DNA of 64,000 nt from Bacteroidota bacterium. Its GTDB lineage: Bacteria > Bacteroidota > Bacteroidia > B-17B0 > Aurantibacillaceae. The translations under genes and the position numbers were made by a program. Each line of letters starts with the position of its first letter. The first letter of the stretch is position 1. The stretch is taken from positions 1 to 64,000 of the forward strand of contig JAJONO010000032.1 in NCBI GenBank assembly GCA_021323535.1, in the 5' to 3' direction. A model generated the notes under the pieces. It saw only the letters and a program-made list of their open reading frames with translations. It made no database searches and had not been told where the DNA came from. Below, in pieces: positions 15,736 through 25,036 of this stretch.

Positions 15736-16185
15736 ATGCCAAACAACAGCGTCAAATTCCACAGAGTGCTTAAAGCAACTCCTGAAAAAGTGTACCGTGC
15801 TTTTACAACCGCCAATGCTATGTCATCCTGGCTCCCGCCTTACGGATTTTTATGTGTGGTCCATGAGATGGATGTACATGTAAATGGTACTTTTAAAATG
15901 TCTTTTATTAATTTTTCTACCAATAACAAACATTCGTTTGGGGGAAGTTACACGGAAGTAGAACCTAATGAAGTTTTAAAATATGTAGAACGATTCGATG
16001 ATCCAAATCTGGCTGGTGAAATGACCACAACCGTATGGTTTAAAAAAGTTTCGGTTGGTACTGAACTTAATATTTTGCAGGAAGGCATTCCTTCAGCCAT
16101 TCCTGTTGAAATGTGTTACCTGGGATGGCAGGAGTCTTTGGAAAAACTGACAAAACTAGTTGAGCCCGAAATTCCGGACGCTTAA
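15736..16185 (+). CDS. SRPBCC family protein
   Basis: 149 residues with a START-like helix-grip fold. The domain start is VKFHRVLKATPEKVYRAFTT, then SSWLPPYGF, the strand GGSYTEVEPNEVLKYVERF, and the final helix YLGWQESLEKLTKLVE. It resembles AHSA1-type proteins that bind hydrophobic ligands. It is separate from the ArsR-associated SRPBCC gene at 8650 and differs from it in sequence. A microsatellite lies in its upstream region and a Crp/Fnr gene begins about 110 bp downstream. Function unknown. Confidence 0.88.
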   Translation: MPNNSVKFHRVLKATPEKVYRAFTTANAMSSWLPPYGFLCVVHEMDVHVNGTFKMSFINFSTNNKHSFGGSYTEVEPNEVLKYVERFDDPNLAGEMTTTVWFKKVSVGTELNILQEGIPSAIPVEMCYLGWQESLEKLTKLVEPEIPDA

Positions 16186-16296
16186 TTTGACTCATCAGAT
16201 TATGCGATCTGGATTTAGCAGAAAATGAGCGAAAGCGATATTAAAATCAGGGGATGTTATGATGTAGCAACGCTTTTTTATTGGTATTTTTAGTCC

Positions 16297-16860
16297 GTGC
16301 CTGAACTGCTAAATTACATAAAAACAATTCATCCCATATCTTCTTCGTCGGAAGAGGCATTAATGGCTATTTGTAAAGAACTGGAATTTAAAAAGGGTAC
16401 AAACATTCAGAGTATAGGTCATACCTGCAGGACAATTTACTTTGTTAAGAAGGGTGTGGTTCGTATTTTTTACTATAAAGACGCAATTGACATTACCGAG
16501 AGTTTTGAATTTGAGAATGCTTTTGTTGCAAGAGCCGAAAGTTTATTCACAGGCAAGCCATCGCAAAAAGCCATTGGGGCCATTGAGGACACGACAATGA
16601 TCGCCATTGACTCCAATAAATTATTCAGGTTGTTTGATAGCCATTCGGATTTAGAACGATTGTTCAGGAAAATAATTGAGGCTTCATATGTGAGTACGGT
16701 TAACCGGATTGAAAGTTTGCAATTTAATACAGCTGAAGAACGATATAAAACGTTACTGAAAGCGTCGCCCAACGTGCTTAAAAGAATTCCGCTGAAATTT
16801 ATCGCTTCTTATCTTGGAATTACTCAAGTCAGTTTAAGTCGGATCCGGGCATCTAAGTGA
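16297..16860 (+). CDS. Crp/Fnr family regulator (short form)
   Basis: 187 residues from GTG at 16297 (VPELLNYIKTIHPISSSS). The cyclic-nucleotide-binding fold is seen in FKKGTNIQSIGHTCRTIYFVKKGVVRIFY, and the C-terminal helix-turn-helix in IPLKFIASYLGITQVSLSRIRA. This is the short Bacteroidota type typical of genes that regulate a neighbouring small operon. A perfect 18-bp palindrome follows its stop codon and precedes the methyltransferase, a candidate binding site. The effector is unknown; the cyclic-AMP-contacting arginine pattern is not evident. Confidence 0.9.
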   Translation: MPELLNYIKTIHPISSSSEEALMAICKELEFKKGTNIQSIGHTCRTIYFVKKGVVRIFYYKDAIDITESFEFENAFVARAESLFTGKPSQKAIGAIEDTTMIAIDSNKLFRLFDSHSDLERLFRKIIEASYVSTVNRIESLQFNTAEERYKTLLKASPNVLKRIPLKFIASYLGITQVSLSRIRASK

Positions 16861-16862
16861 TT

Positions 16863-16880
16863 ATTTATCATATGATAAAT
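16863..16880. promoter_or_regulatory. Perfect 18-bp palindrome, possible operator
   Basis: ATTTATCATATGATAAAT is exactly self-complementary. It lies two bases after the Crp/Fnr stop codon and 21 nt upstream of a -7-like TACCTTTG (16901-16908) ahead of the methyltransferase. A run of T follows, so a terminator is the alternative, but the stem would have no loop and only A-T-rich pairs. Confidence 0.45.
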
Positions 16881-16924
16881 TTTTTCCCGTAAAGTCAAAA
16901 TACCTTTGCTTCAAATAACTGAAC

Positions 16925-17545
16925 ATGGAGAGTTTTGATCGTAAACAACATTGGGAAAATATTTACACCACAAAGGAATTAGAAAATTGTAGTTGGTATG
17001 AGGCAAGGCCGGTTACATCACTTGAGTTTATAGAAGCGGCCGGTATTTCCAGGACCGCAAAAATAATTGATATTGGTGGCGGCGACAGTTTTTTAGCAGA
17101 TTACTTATTGGAGAAAGGTTTTTCCGACATTACAGTCCTGGACATTTCTGAAGCGTCACTGGAGAGAGCAAAACAAAGACTCGGGAACAAAGCGCATAAG
17201 GTGAAGTGGATAGTTGGAGATGCTGCCAAATTCACGCCTTCCGAACAGTATGATCTATGGCACGACAGAGCAGCGTTTCATTTTCTGACGGATGAACAGG
17301 ATGTAAAGAATTATGTTGAAACTGCTAAAATGGCGCTCAGGAATGAAGGGATCTTAGTGATAGGAACCTTCTCCGAAAATGGTCCGAAAAAATGCAGCGG
17401 AATTAATATTAAACAATATTCACAAGACGGCCTTACCAACACATTCGAAAGTGGGTTTAAAAAGCTACGGTGCCTTAATGTCGACCATCCAACTCCTTTC
17501 AACACGACTCAGAATTTTATTTTTTGCAGCTTTAAGAAGGCATAG
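16925..17545 (+). CDS. Class I SAM-dependent methyltransferase
   Basis: 206 residues. It begins DRKQHWENIYTTKELENCSWYE, typical of small UbiE/thiopurine-like methyltransferases. Motif I is IIDIGGGDSFLADYLLEKG, motif II acidic end is VLDIS, then GDAAKF, and the catalytic-side loop is LWHDRAAFHFL. The substrate pocket is not diagnostic; relatives are often annotated as tellurite- or thiol-methylating enzymes, but this cannot be claimed here. A TACCTTTG -7 element at 16901-16908 is probably its promoter. It is flanked by a Crp/Fnr regulator and a VOC protein. Confidence 0.88.
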   Translation: MESFDRKQHWENIYTTKELENCSWYEARPVTSLEFIEAAGISRTAKIIDIGGGDSFLADYLLEKGFSDITVLDISEASLERAKQRLGNKAHKVKWIVGDAAKFTPSEQYDLWHDRAAFHFLTDEQDVKNYVETAKMALRNEGILVIGTFSENGPKKCSGINIKQYSQDGLTNTFESGFKKLRCLNVDHPTPFNTTQNFIFCSFKKA

Positions 17546-17635
17546 TTTTGAAAAATAAGGTCCTTCGGTACCAACTAATTTTTGCCCGTTTTTTTTGGTA
17601 TATTTATTGAACTATATAATTAAAAAGATAGGATT

Positions 17636-18040
17636 ATGAAAACTAAACAAATCTGGGCAAACCTGGCAACAAATGATCCTGAACGTACAACCAAATTCTA
17701 CACGGCACTTGGTTTTAAGGCTAATAATTCTAACAATTCACAAACTCATGAACTGACAAGCTTTTTCTTTGGCGAAAATAATTTTATTATAAATTTCTTT
17801 TTAAAAGATATTTTCCAGAAGAATACTCAGAGCGAAATTGCTGATCTTAAAAACGGTAACGAAGTTATTCTGAGTCTTTCTGCCGAAAGCAAAGAAAAAG
17901 TGAATGAATGGGTTGAAATTGTAAAAAAAGCCGGCGGAAAAATAACCGTTGAACCTTATGAAATCGGACTGGGATATACTTTTGTTTTTTCTGATCCCGA
18001 CGGACATAAGTTTAATGTTTTATATTGGCCGGGGATGTAA
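17636..18040 (+). CDS. VOC family (glyoxalase/bleomycin-resistance-like) protein
   Basis: 134 residues with two beta-alpha-beta-beta-beta modules. It opens KQIWANLATNDPERTTKFYTALGF and closes GYTFVFSDPDGHKFNVLYW. The DPDGH motif is the usual turn before the last strand. Of the metal-binding residues, only a C-terminal position near the DGHKFNV strand is plausible, so it is not assigned as a true glyoxalase. Close relatives (often annotated as glyoxalase/extradiol dioxygenase) have no established substrate. Monocistronic. Confidence 0.88.
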   Translation: MKTKQIWANLATNDPERTTKFYTALGFKANNSNNSQTHELTSFFFGENNFIINFFLKDIFQKNTQSEIADLKNGNEVILSLSAESKEKVNEWVEIVKKAGGKITVEPYEIGLGYTFVFSDPDGHKFNVLYWPGM

Positions 18041-18092
18041 CACCAGTCTTATGCCGATTAAGATACAATGATGGATCAGAATTCTTAAATTT

Positions 18093-19238
18093 TTACTCAA
18101 GAGCGTTCTTCGGTAAAGTTAATCTTAAACCGATGAAGCCCAGAATCGCCGAAATTACGGAACCAATAATGATGGCTACCTTTGATGTTGTAATTGTGCC
18201 TGCATCATTAAATGCTAACAGGGTTATGAAGATTGACATGGTGAAACCAATTCCGGCAAGCAGGCCGGTCCATAATAAATGTCTTTTTTTTAATCCTACA
18301 GGAAGACTGCACCAGCCAATCATAATCCCTGCAACTGAAAAAAAGAAAATTCCCAACGGTTTTCCAACTAACAATCCACCAATGATACCGTAACTATTCG
18401 ATGTTGAAAGTTCATCTGTTATTCCGGAAGGAATTTTTATAGCAGTATTCGCTAAAGCAAATAATGGCAGAATGATAAACGCAACAGGAAGGTGTAATTT
18501 ATGTTGAAGTTTGTATGAAATGGATTCCTCATCTCCTTTTCCGAATGGAATTGCAAATGCCAGGAGAACGCCTGTTATGGTGGCGTGAATTCCGGATCTA
18601 TACATGCAGAACCACATTATCATTCCGATAATTAAATACAACCAAATGCGATAAACTTTTAGCCGGTTCAATAAAATGAGTATACCAAAGAGCGCCATTG
18701 CGAACGAAAAATACATGACAGAAAAACCCTTGGAATAAAATAAAGCGATAACGATGATGGCCCCCAGATCGTCTATAATTGCCAGGGCTGTAAGAAATAC
18801 TTTTAAGGAAGCAGGAACCCGATTTCCAAGCAAAGAGAGAACTGCTAAAGAAAAAGCAATATCAGTGGCCATTGGAATTCCAAAGCCATTCTGTGTGTCT
18901 GTTCCTGAATTAAAACTAAAATGGATTAAAGCCGGAATGAGCATTCCGCCAATAGCTGCTATTATTGGAAGGAGCGACTTTCTTATGTCTGCAAGTTCGC
19001 CAATGTAAATTTCCCTCTCGATTTCAAGCCCAACGAGCAGAAAAAAAATAGTCATGAGTCCGTCATTGATCCAGAATTCCACAGGCTTCGAAGCGATCTC
19101 AATGTGGAATAAGTGCAGGTAATTTTCACCGGAAGTTGAATTGCTGAGTATCAAAGACAAAACCGTACAAAGCAAAAGAATAATTCCGGAGGTCTTTTCG
19201 CTATTGGTAAAATCGGTGTATAATTTGCTGAGTTTCAT
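18093..19238 (-). CDS. nhaA: Na+/H+ antiporter NhaA
   Basis: 381 residues with about 12 membrane helices. The core motif IDDLGAIIVIALFY contains the two adjacent aspartates that carry ion exchange, preceded by GIPMATDIAFSLAVLSLLGNR. The N-terminal dimer hairpin and the GIHATITGVLLAFAIPF segment are also typical. It exchanges cytoplasmic Na+ for external protons at the inner membrane and supports growth at alkaline pH or high sodium. It stands alone. A TATCTTTG sequence on the minus strand at 19246-19253 would place the start point almost at the ATG, suggesting a near-leaderless mRNA. Confidence 0.97.
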   Translation of the reverse strand: MKLSKLYTDFTNSEKTSGIILLLCTVLSLILSNSTSGENYLHLFHIEIASKPVEFWINDGLMTIFFLLVGLEIEREIYIGELADIRKSLLPIIAAIGGMLIPALIHFSFNSGTDTQNGFGIPMATDIAFSLAVLSLLGNRVPASLKVFLTALAIIDDLGAIIVIALFYSKGFSVMYFSFAMALFGILILLNRLKVYRIWLYLIIGMIMWFCMYRSGIHATITGVLLAFAIPFGKGDEESISYKLQHKLHLPVAFIILPLFALANTAIKIPSGITDELSTSNSYGIIGGLLVGKPLGIFFFSVAGIMIGWCSLPVGLKKRHLLWTGLLAGIGFTMSIFITLLAFNDAGTITTSKVAIIIGSVISAILGFIGLRLTLPKNALE

Positions 19239-19404
19239 CTCACGGCAAAGATAGCTTTTTTGAATTGTTATTTAAGAAGTGGTTACGATTGTGGTAGTGA
19301 AATAGTTCTGTCAATCTTCTTATCTTTACAGGATCGATGTACGTTTATGATCCGCCAATTTTTAGAGGTAAGATTAAAACGGAAGAACCGTAAATAAATC
19401 ATCT

Positions 19405-20169
19405 ATGTCAATAACACTGGAATCGGAACTAATTGGAATGAAAAAAGTAAGCGACGTGGTTGCTTATACTTTGAAAGAAATGAAAAATTTTGCCCGACCA
19501 GGCATAACAAGCAAAGAACTTGACGACTTCGGAGCAAGGATTTTAAAAGACTTCGGCGCCAACTCAGCACCACTTATGACCTATAAGTTTCCAGGTTGCA
19601 CATGTATCAGCATTGATAACGAATTTTGTCACGGAATACCATCAACAAAGAAAATATTAAAAGAAGGCGACTTGATTAACATAGATGTCTCAGCCGAATT
19701 AGATGGCTTTTGGTCAGACAATGGTGCATCATTTGTTCTTGGCAAAGACGAAAACGGACATCAAAATCTTGTTGACGCTTCAAAAGAAATTCTCCAAAAA
19801 GCGATTAATAACATAAAAGGCGGTGTAAGAATTTCAGACATAGGACATCTTATTGAAACAGAAGCGAAAAAACGGGGCTTTAAGGTTATTAAAAATCTTA
19901 CCGGGCACGGAATAGGTAGAAGTTTACATGAAGAACCATCAGAAATTGCAAACTTTAAGGACCGGTTCAATCATACAAGATTCAAAAAAAACTCTGTGGT
20001 GGCAATTGAAACATTTATTTCAACCGATTCAACTTATGCAGTCACCTTAAATGATGGGTGGACAATGGTGGGCAATAAAGGTGGGTATATGGCGCAACAC
20101 GAACACACGATCGTTGTAACCGACAATAAGCCAATTATACTCACTGAAATGAACGGAATCTGGAATTGA
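19405..20169 (+). CDS. map: Type I methionine aminopeptidase
   Basis: 254 residues with the pita-bread fold. All five metal ligands are visible: D94 and D105 (NIDVSAELDGFWSDNG), H168 (LTGHGIGRSLHEEP), E202 (AIETF) and E233 (QHEHT). It removes N-terminal methionine from nascent proteins. It lies outside any ribosomal-protein operon, so it may be an extra copy; Bacteroidota usually keep their main map beside secY and infA. The cysteine-containing CTCISIDNEFCHGIP segment is normal for the family. Confidence 0.96.
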   Translation: MSITLESELIGMKKVSDVVAYTLKEMKNFARPGITSKELDDFGARILKDFGANSAPLMTYKFPGCTCISIDNEFCHGIPSTKKILKEGDLINIDVSAELDGFWSDNGASFVLGKDENGHQNLVDASKEILQKAINNIKGGVRISDIGHLIETEAKKRGFKVIKNLTGHGIGRSLHEEPSEIANFKDRFNHTRFKKNSVVAIETFISTDSTYAVTLNDGWTMVGNKGGYMAQHEHTIVVTDNKPIILTEMNGIWN

Positions 20170-20283
20170 AAGAAATATAAATTCTCTTCGACCAGAACAA
20201 GGGATCAGCCTTATGCTTTTTTACTACAAGGAACCAACATTTTAGCAAGGGAAGCAGAAAACTTGTTATATTTAACACTGATC

Positions 20284-21780
20284 TTGAAAAAGGCCTCTTT
20301 ATATATTCTTCTTTTTTTTACTCTTGACTTCGTTGCTCAAAACAACCCTGTAGAGGATTTAAAGCTCGCTCTCAAAAACGCGAAACATGATACAACCCGC
20401 TGTACTATTTTATCTGAGTTATCAGAAACAGCAGGAGATGAAGAGTGGCCCGTATTTAATGAGCAATTAAAAAAACTCACGGAGAAAAAACTGACTTCGT
20501 CATCATTATCAGATTCAGAAAAGAAATTCTACCGGAAACACCTTGCAAATGCTCTCAACAACATGGGTTATGTTTACAACATGAAGGGTCGGGTAAAGGA
20601 GGCAAAAGATTTTTTTGAACGTAGTTTAAAGATACAGGAGGATATTGGTGATAAAAGTGGCGCTGCTTATTCGCTCAATAATATCGGATACATTTATAAT
20701 ATGCAGGGCCAGGTAAAAGAAGCTTTAGATTATTATGGCCGCAGTCTGAAAATACGTGAGGAGATTGGAGACAAAAGAGGAATCTCAGAGTCTTTCATAA
20801 ATATAGCAGACGTTTATAAAGATCAGGGCCAAACTAAGGAAGCTCTTGAATATCATATGCGCAGCCTTAAAATATCAGAAGAGGTAAACGACAAGGATGG
20901 TATGGCCAGCGCGCTTCATAATATAGCGTTCATTTATAATAGCTCGGGCCGGGTAAAGGAAGCTCTCAACAATCACAACCATAGTCTCAGATTATATGAA
21001 GAGATTGGTGACAGACAGGGAGTCGCTCTTGAACTCAACAGTATTGGAGTTATCTATAATCAACAGGGAAAAACAAATGAGGCGTTGAACTATATCAGCC
21101 GTAGCCTCAAAATAAAAGAAGAGATTGCGGATAAAGATGGTATCGCCAATTCTCTCCACAACATAGCTGGCATATATAACAAACAGGGAAAACTGAATGA
21201 AGCTTTGCTATACGCCAACCGTAGTCTTAAACTGGCAAAAGAACTGGGTTATCCCGAAAGTATTGAACCAACGGCCGAATTGCTTAGCGAGATATATGAA
21301 AAACAAGGCAAAGGCATGCAGGCCCTTGAAATGTATAAATTATTTACACAGATGCGTGACAGTGTGAATAACAGGGAGAATAAGAAAACAGCTTTTAAAA
21401 AAGAGGCCCAATACAAATATGAGAAACAAAGAGCAGCGGATAGTGTTGCTTCAGCAAAAGATATTCAGGTTAAAAATGTTCAGATAGAAAAACAAAATAC
21501 TGAGCTTAAGGCTAAAAAGAATCAACAGTATTTTTTATTCGGTGGGCTTGGACTTGTGACCATCTTCGCTGGTTTTATGTACAATCGTTTCAGAGTAACG
21601 CAGAAGCAAAAACAGATTATTGAAGAACAAAAAAGCGTGGTTGAAGAACAGAAGAATCTGGTTGAAGAGAAGCAAAAAGAGATTCTTGACAGCATCCGTT
21701 ATGCTAAACGTATTCAAAATAGCCTTTTGCCGACCGAAAAATACATTGCAAAAATATTAACGAATAACAAATTGAAATAA
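20284..21780 (+). CDS. TPR protein with membrane helix and coiled coil, cut before a PP2C-type domain
   Basis: 498 residues if it starts at TTG 20284 (KKASLYILLFFTLDFVAQ, a good signal peptide). The frame is open to 20263, but TATATTTA at 20267-20274 looks like the -7 element. Seven or so tetratricopeptide repeats of about 40 residues follow (NNMGYVYNMKGRVKEAKDFF and similar). Then come a coiled coil, one membrane helix near residue 420 and a second coiled coil (QKQIIEEQKSVVEEQ). The end DSIRYAKRIQNSLLPTEKYI is the linker that in many Bacteroidota proteins leads into a SpoIIE/PP2C phosphatase, but a stop comes ten residues later. Confidence 0.85.
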   Translation: MKKASLYILLFFTLDFVAQNNPVEDLKLALKNAKHDTTRCTILSELSETAGDEEWPVFNEQLKKLTEKKLTSSSLSDSEKKFYRKHLANALNNMGYVYNMKGRVKEAKDFFERSLKIQEDIGDKSGAAYSLNNIGYIYNMQGQVKEALDYYGRSLKIREEIGDKRGISESFINIADVYKDQGQTKEALEYHMRSLKISEEVNDKDGMASALHNIAFIYNSSGRVKEALNNHNHSLRLYEEIGDRQGVALELNSIGVIYNQQGKTNEALNYISRSLKIKEEIADKDGIANSLHNIAGIYNKQGKLNEALLYANRSLKLAKELGYPESIEPTAELLSEIYEKQGKGMQALEMYKLFTQMRDSVNNRENKKTAFKKEAQYKYEKQRAADSVASAKDIQVKNVQIEKQNTELKAKKNQQYFLFGGLGLVTIFAGFMYNRFRVTQKQKQIIEEQKSVVEEQKNLVEEKQKEILDSIRYAKRIQNSLLPTEKYIAKILTNNKLK

Positions 21781-21798
21781 CGTTCGGATAGTCCGGTA

Positions 21799-21990
21799 CT
21801 ATTTATCCCGATCCAGCCGTTTTCTCAGCAGGCCCACAATTCCTGCAATTACAAATATTGGCCCCGCTAAATAAAGTCCGATAACAAAGAAGGTTATTCC
21901 TGAACCTCCGCTATAAAAATACTGGATGGAGATGAGCATGGCCAAAAGAAACAATGCAATACCAAGAATTATTTTTCCAAGAGCGCTCAT
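21799..21990 (-). CDS. Small two-helix membrane protein
   Basis: 63 residues with two hydrophobic helices (about 5-27 and 31-55) separated by a short GGSG turn and ending in a basic tail (RKRLDRDK). I recognise no family. It faces the TPR gene tail to tail. Hydrophobicity and the clean start support a real gene, but no partner is evident. Confidence 0.6.
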   Translation of the reverse strand: MSALGKIILGIALFLLAMLISIQYFYSGGSGITFFVIGLYLAGPIFVIAGIVGLLRKRLDRDK

Positions 21991-22023
21991 AGTCTGGCTA
22001 AGATACTATTTTATAAATTCCAA

Positions 22024-22398
22024 TCACCAAAATACTTTTTTGTAATGAATCAGGCCATCCGATCCGAATTTATTCAAACCTTCTTTGCTTCTCAGATAAT
22101 AATTGCTTGAAGTTAAAAACAACGTGTCGTCATTCGTTCTCCATTCTCCTCTTTTGATTTTGTTGCGTTTTGGTTTTTTATGTCCGGGGGGAATGCACAT
22201 TTTCCCAAGCCTTAACGGATGCTTAATATTGTACCATTCTTCGCGGTTATACCTGAACTTTATTTTGTAACGGTTCCGCGATTTAATTTTAAGGGTTGTT
22301 GTTCCTATAATACTCTTATGAATGTATTTTCCTTTTACACGTTGCGACTTAACTGTAAAAGTAAAACTCAAAATAGCTATTGTCAGAACCCACTTCAT
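22024..22398 (-). CDS. Small secreted basic protein of unknown function
   Basis: 124 residues with a signal peptide (KWVLTIAILSFTFTVKS) and a strongly basic, beta-rich remainder. The stretch GEWRTNDDTLFLTSS resembles the GTWxxxxDTLxL strand seen in many Bacteroidota periplasmic proteins. No catalytic motif. It lies 33 nt downstream of the small membrane protein's start, so both may share a transcript on the minus strand. Function unknown. Confidence 0.65.
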   Translation of the reverse strand: MKWVLTIAILSFTFTVKSQRVKGKYIHKSIIGTTTLKIKSRNRYKIKFRYNREEWYNIKHPLRLGKMCIPPGHKKPKRNKIKRGEWRTNDDTLFLTSSNYYLRSKEGLNKFGSDGLIHYKKVFW

Positions 22399-22609
22399 AG
22401 GTATTATCTATACTAAAAATACACTATCCGATAACAATTCGTTCGCCGTTTACAAGGTTAAATGCACAGAACCAAGCCCGCGTATCGCTGAAGTTTTAGG
22501 CGCCTACGCTAAAGCAAAAAACAAAAGTGACAGCGTGCGGAGGTGAGTATGCTTTTAAAAAATTCTGTAACCAACAATTCATTTTGCGTTATAACGACCA
22601 AATTCTCCA

Positions 22610-23734
22610 TTGAAAAACAATTACTATATCACATTTTTGTTAGTGTTTTACATGTTTGCGTTTGAGAGCAGGGCTCAGAACCTCATTCCTGATTCCAGCT
22701 TCGAAAGCAATAAAATTATTCCTGTAGATTTTTCTTCATTTAAGTTTTCCAATTCATGGAGCCAGCCAAGCTGGGGTACTACCGATTTGTTTTGCAAATG
22801 TGATAACAAGAAAAAGAAAAAATATTCTTTAGTGGATGTGCCAGCAAACCTCATGGGCGAACAGCAGGCGCACTCGGGAACATGTTATGCGGGCTTCTTC
22901 GCATTTTCTCACGGAAATTACCGCGAATATCTTCAGACCTATCTTAAACAACCTCTCGAGAAAAATAAAATGTACCGTTTCACTATGCATGTAAGCCTTG
23001 CCGATTACTCACAAACCTGGATCGATCAGTTGGGTGTATGTTTCATGAACGGAAAAACAGGATACAATTCCGCCGATGTAATAACCGATCAGGAACCCGT
23101 TTACATAAAAATAGAAAAAGAGGTAGGAAGAGATATTCAACAATGGCACCGTATCAGTACAACATACAGGGCACAAGGTGGCGAAATGTATTTACTCATA
23201 GGAAGTTTCGCGATCCATAAAGTTGGCAAAACAAAATTTAAAGCGCCGAAAGGTGTAAAGACCCGCATTAACCAAACAACGGGCCGCGACGCTTATTATT
23301 ATGTCGACGATGTAAGTCTTGTTGAAATAGAATCGCCACCGCTTCCCGATACGCTTAAAACAGAACTAAAATCTGTTGATACGCTTCCTTCCGATAAGCC
23401 TCTTGTTTTCAGAAATGTATTGTTCCAGGTAAACAGATCGGAGTTTCTTGAATCTTCTTATCCCGAACTGGACGCGTTGGCACAATATCTTGAAAAACAT
23501 CCTTATGTGTCCATCATCATTTCGGGCCACACCGATAATTCAGGAAATGAAAAGAAAAATAAAAAATTGTCAGAGGGCCGCGCAAAATCAGTTTCAGATT
23601 ATCTCATCAAAAATAAAATTGATAAGTCACGCGTCTCCTTCAAAGGTTATGGAAGTTCAAAACCTATTGCTTCAAATGAAACCGAAGAAGGGAAACAGCA
23701 GAACAGGCGGGTGGAGTTTGTGATTACGAAATGA
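22610..23734 (+). CDS. OmpA-family outer-membrane protein
   Basis: 374 residues from TTG at 22610 (KNNYYITFLLVFYMFAFESRAQ, signal peptide). Residues 25-240 form a beta-sandwich of the kind that begins NLIPDSSFESN and ends YYVDDVSLVEI, typical of carbohydrate- or surface-binding regions in Bacteroidota. The last 110 residues are an OmpA peptidoglycan-binding domain: VLFQVNRSEFLESSYPELD, SGHTDNSGNEKKN, LSEGRAKSVSDYL and GYGSSKPIASN, ending in NRRVEFVI. It should sit in the periplasm or outer membrane, attached to the cell wall. Confidence 0.9.
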   Translation: MKNNYYITFLLVFYMFAFESRAQNLIPDSSFESNKIIPVDFSSFKFSNSWSQPSWGTTDLFCKCDNKKKKKYSLVDVPANLMGEQQAHSGTCYAGFFAFSHGNYREYLQTYLKQPLEKNKMYRFTMHVSLADYSQTWIDQLGVCFMNGKTGYNSADVITDQEPVYIKIEKEVGRDIQQWHRISTTYRAQGGEMYLLIGSFAIHKVGKTKFKAPKGVKTRINQTTGRDAYYYVDDVSLVEIESPPLPDTLKTELKSVDTLPSDKPLVFRNVLFQVNRSEFLESSYPELDALAQYLEKHPYVSIIISGHTDNSGNEKKNKKLSEGRAKSVSDYLIKNKIDKSRVSFKGYGSSKPIASNETEEGKQQNRRVEFVITK

Positions 23735-23780
23735 ATTTACCTAACCCATTTCTGCAATATGTTTGTATCTTGTAATTGCA

Positions 23781-24125
23781 ATGAATATAACTCTTTACGA
23801 ATCTGAACTCCTCGATGAAAATGGTAAGCTTTTTTTTAAAAGAAGTGTGAATTGCAGTTTTGATTCTAAGGGAGATTTAATCGTATACTGTTGCGACATT
23901 GGTACACCTGTTAAGTCTTTTTACAACGACAGTGGAGTTGAGTTTTATATTGTTATAAAGGAAAATGAATTGCCCACCTTACGATTGCTTCTTAAAACAC
24001 AAAGCAATTCGGAAGAACTGTTAGCGGCCCTGAGACTTAAATTCATTGGCGAAAATTGCTTTAATGACATAAAAGCATATTGTACCCAAAACAATATTAA
24101 ACATGAATTCTCTGTCTGGCGTTGA
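23781..24125 (+). CDS. Hypothetical cytoplasmic protein
   Basis: 114 residues from ATG at 23781; an upstream TTG would add six residues without a reason. No signal peptide or membrane helix. Alternating strand and helix with an early acidic segment (LYESELLDENGKLFF) and a region that looks like a small alpha/beta fold (FYIVIKENELPTLRLLLK). Four cysteines are scattered through it. No family recognised. Its stop is four bases from the end of the convergent membrane gene. Confidence 0.6.
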   Translation: MNITLYESELLDENGKLFFKRSVNCSFDSKGDLIVYCCDIGTPVKSFYNDSGVEFYIVIKENELPTLRLLLKTQSNSEELLAALRLKFIGENCFNDIKAYCTQNNIKHEFSVWR

Positions 24126-24129
24126 AATT

Positions 24130-24474
24130 CTATTTCACAAACGCGAACGCCAAAAGAAAAATAAATCCGGCCACTGCAATTAATCCATGCCCAATGGCCA
24201 GCCATTTTGGTAATGGTTTGCCCGACATATCGCGTATAAACAGAATCAGTCCGCCCAATGCAGCCACTATAAAAAGTACAATGCTCTCAACGGGTTTTGG
24301 TCCTTCGTTCATAGAATAATTGATTAAAAGTATCAACGCTGCTATTACAAAGGCACCGTGAATAATAGCTACAAATTTGGGCGTCTCTTTTTTCTGAAGC
24401 ACGAGCGTAAGCAAATATATGCCAATCAAGGCCCCAAGAGCAAATAAACCAATGATAAGATAAAGTGTATTCAT
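24130..24474 (-). CDS. Four-helix membrane protein of unknown function
   Basis: 114 residues with four membrane helices (about 3-25, 34-53, 60-81, 89-112) and short loops. Two helices each begin with a WLAIGHGLI- or FVAIIHGAF-like pattern, so the protein looks like an internal duplication of a two-helix hairpin with a conserved histidine in each half. Such proteins are widespread in Bacteroidota, but no function is assigned. Confidence 0.65.
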   Translation of the reverse strand: MNTLYLIIGLFALGALIGIYLLTLVLQKKETPKFVAIIHGAFVIAALILLINYSMNEGPKPVESIVLFIVAALGGLILFIRDMSGKPLPKWLAIGHGLIAVAGFIFLLAFAFVK

Positions 24475-25036
24475 GATTTTTGTTTTTATAAAAAAGAGCT
24501 ATGTGTTATTTAAGGAAAGAAATACGAAGTACAGGCAAAAAGGGATGTTTTGACCAAACTATTCGTTGAGAAGGATATTTGATGGATCAAATGCGGAAAA
24601 TAACTCGTTGGGGATAGTATCTCCTTTTTTAAGCAATCGCTTATACAGTAAAGAATTAAACCGGGGTATTTATTTCGTATGGATTTCGTTCAACAACTCA
24701 ACCTCAATAAATAAAATAGTAAAGGAATAAAGATTTTCGATGACCTTAATTTTTAATTCTTACGTAAAATCGATCACATTTTTTTATGGAGATTCCCGTT
24801 AATTTCTACAGTAACTATTAATAATTTCACCCCCGTCCAACTTAAAAACATGTCCCGGGGCCGGAAGTTTTTTTGTCACATATAAACTAAAAAAGACATA
24901 TTACTTTGGTGGCTATATGTCATTTTCACATTTTCAATAAAGTCAGGTAAATCCAGGTAAAATTCCTTTATCTTTGTTTAAGGCTTTAAAATATTGATTT
25001 TCAGTCTGTTTTTTGGCTAAAAGCACTTTGTTTTTA
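24475..25036. other. Long intergenic stretch without recognised features
   Basis: About 560 bp of AT-rich DNA between the divergent four-helix membrane gene and prs. I find no convincing frame, hairpin-T-run or repeat. The prs promoter lies at its right end. Confidence 0.5.
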
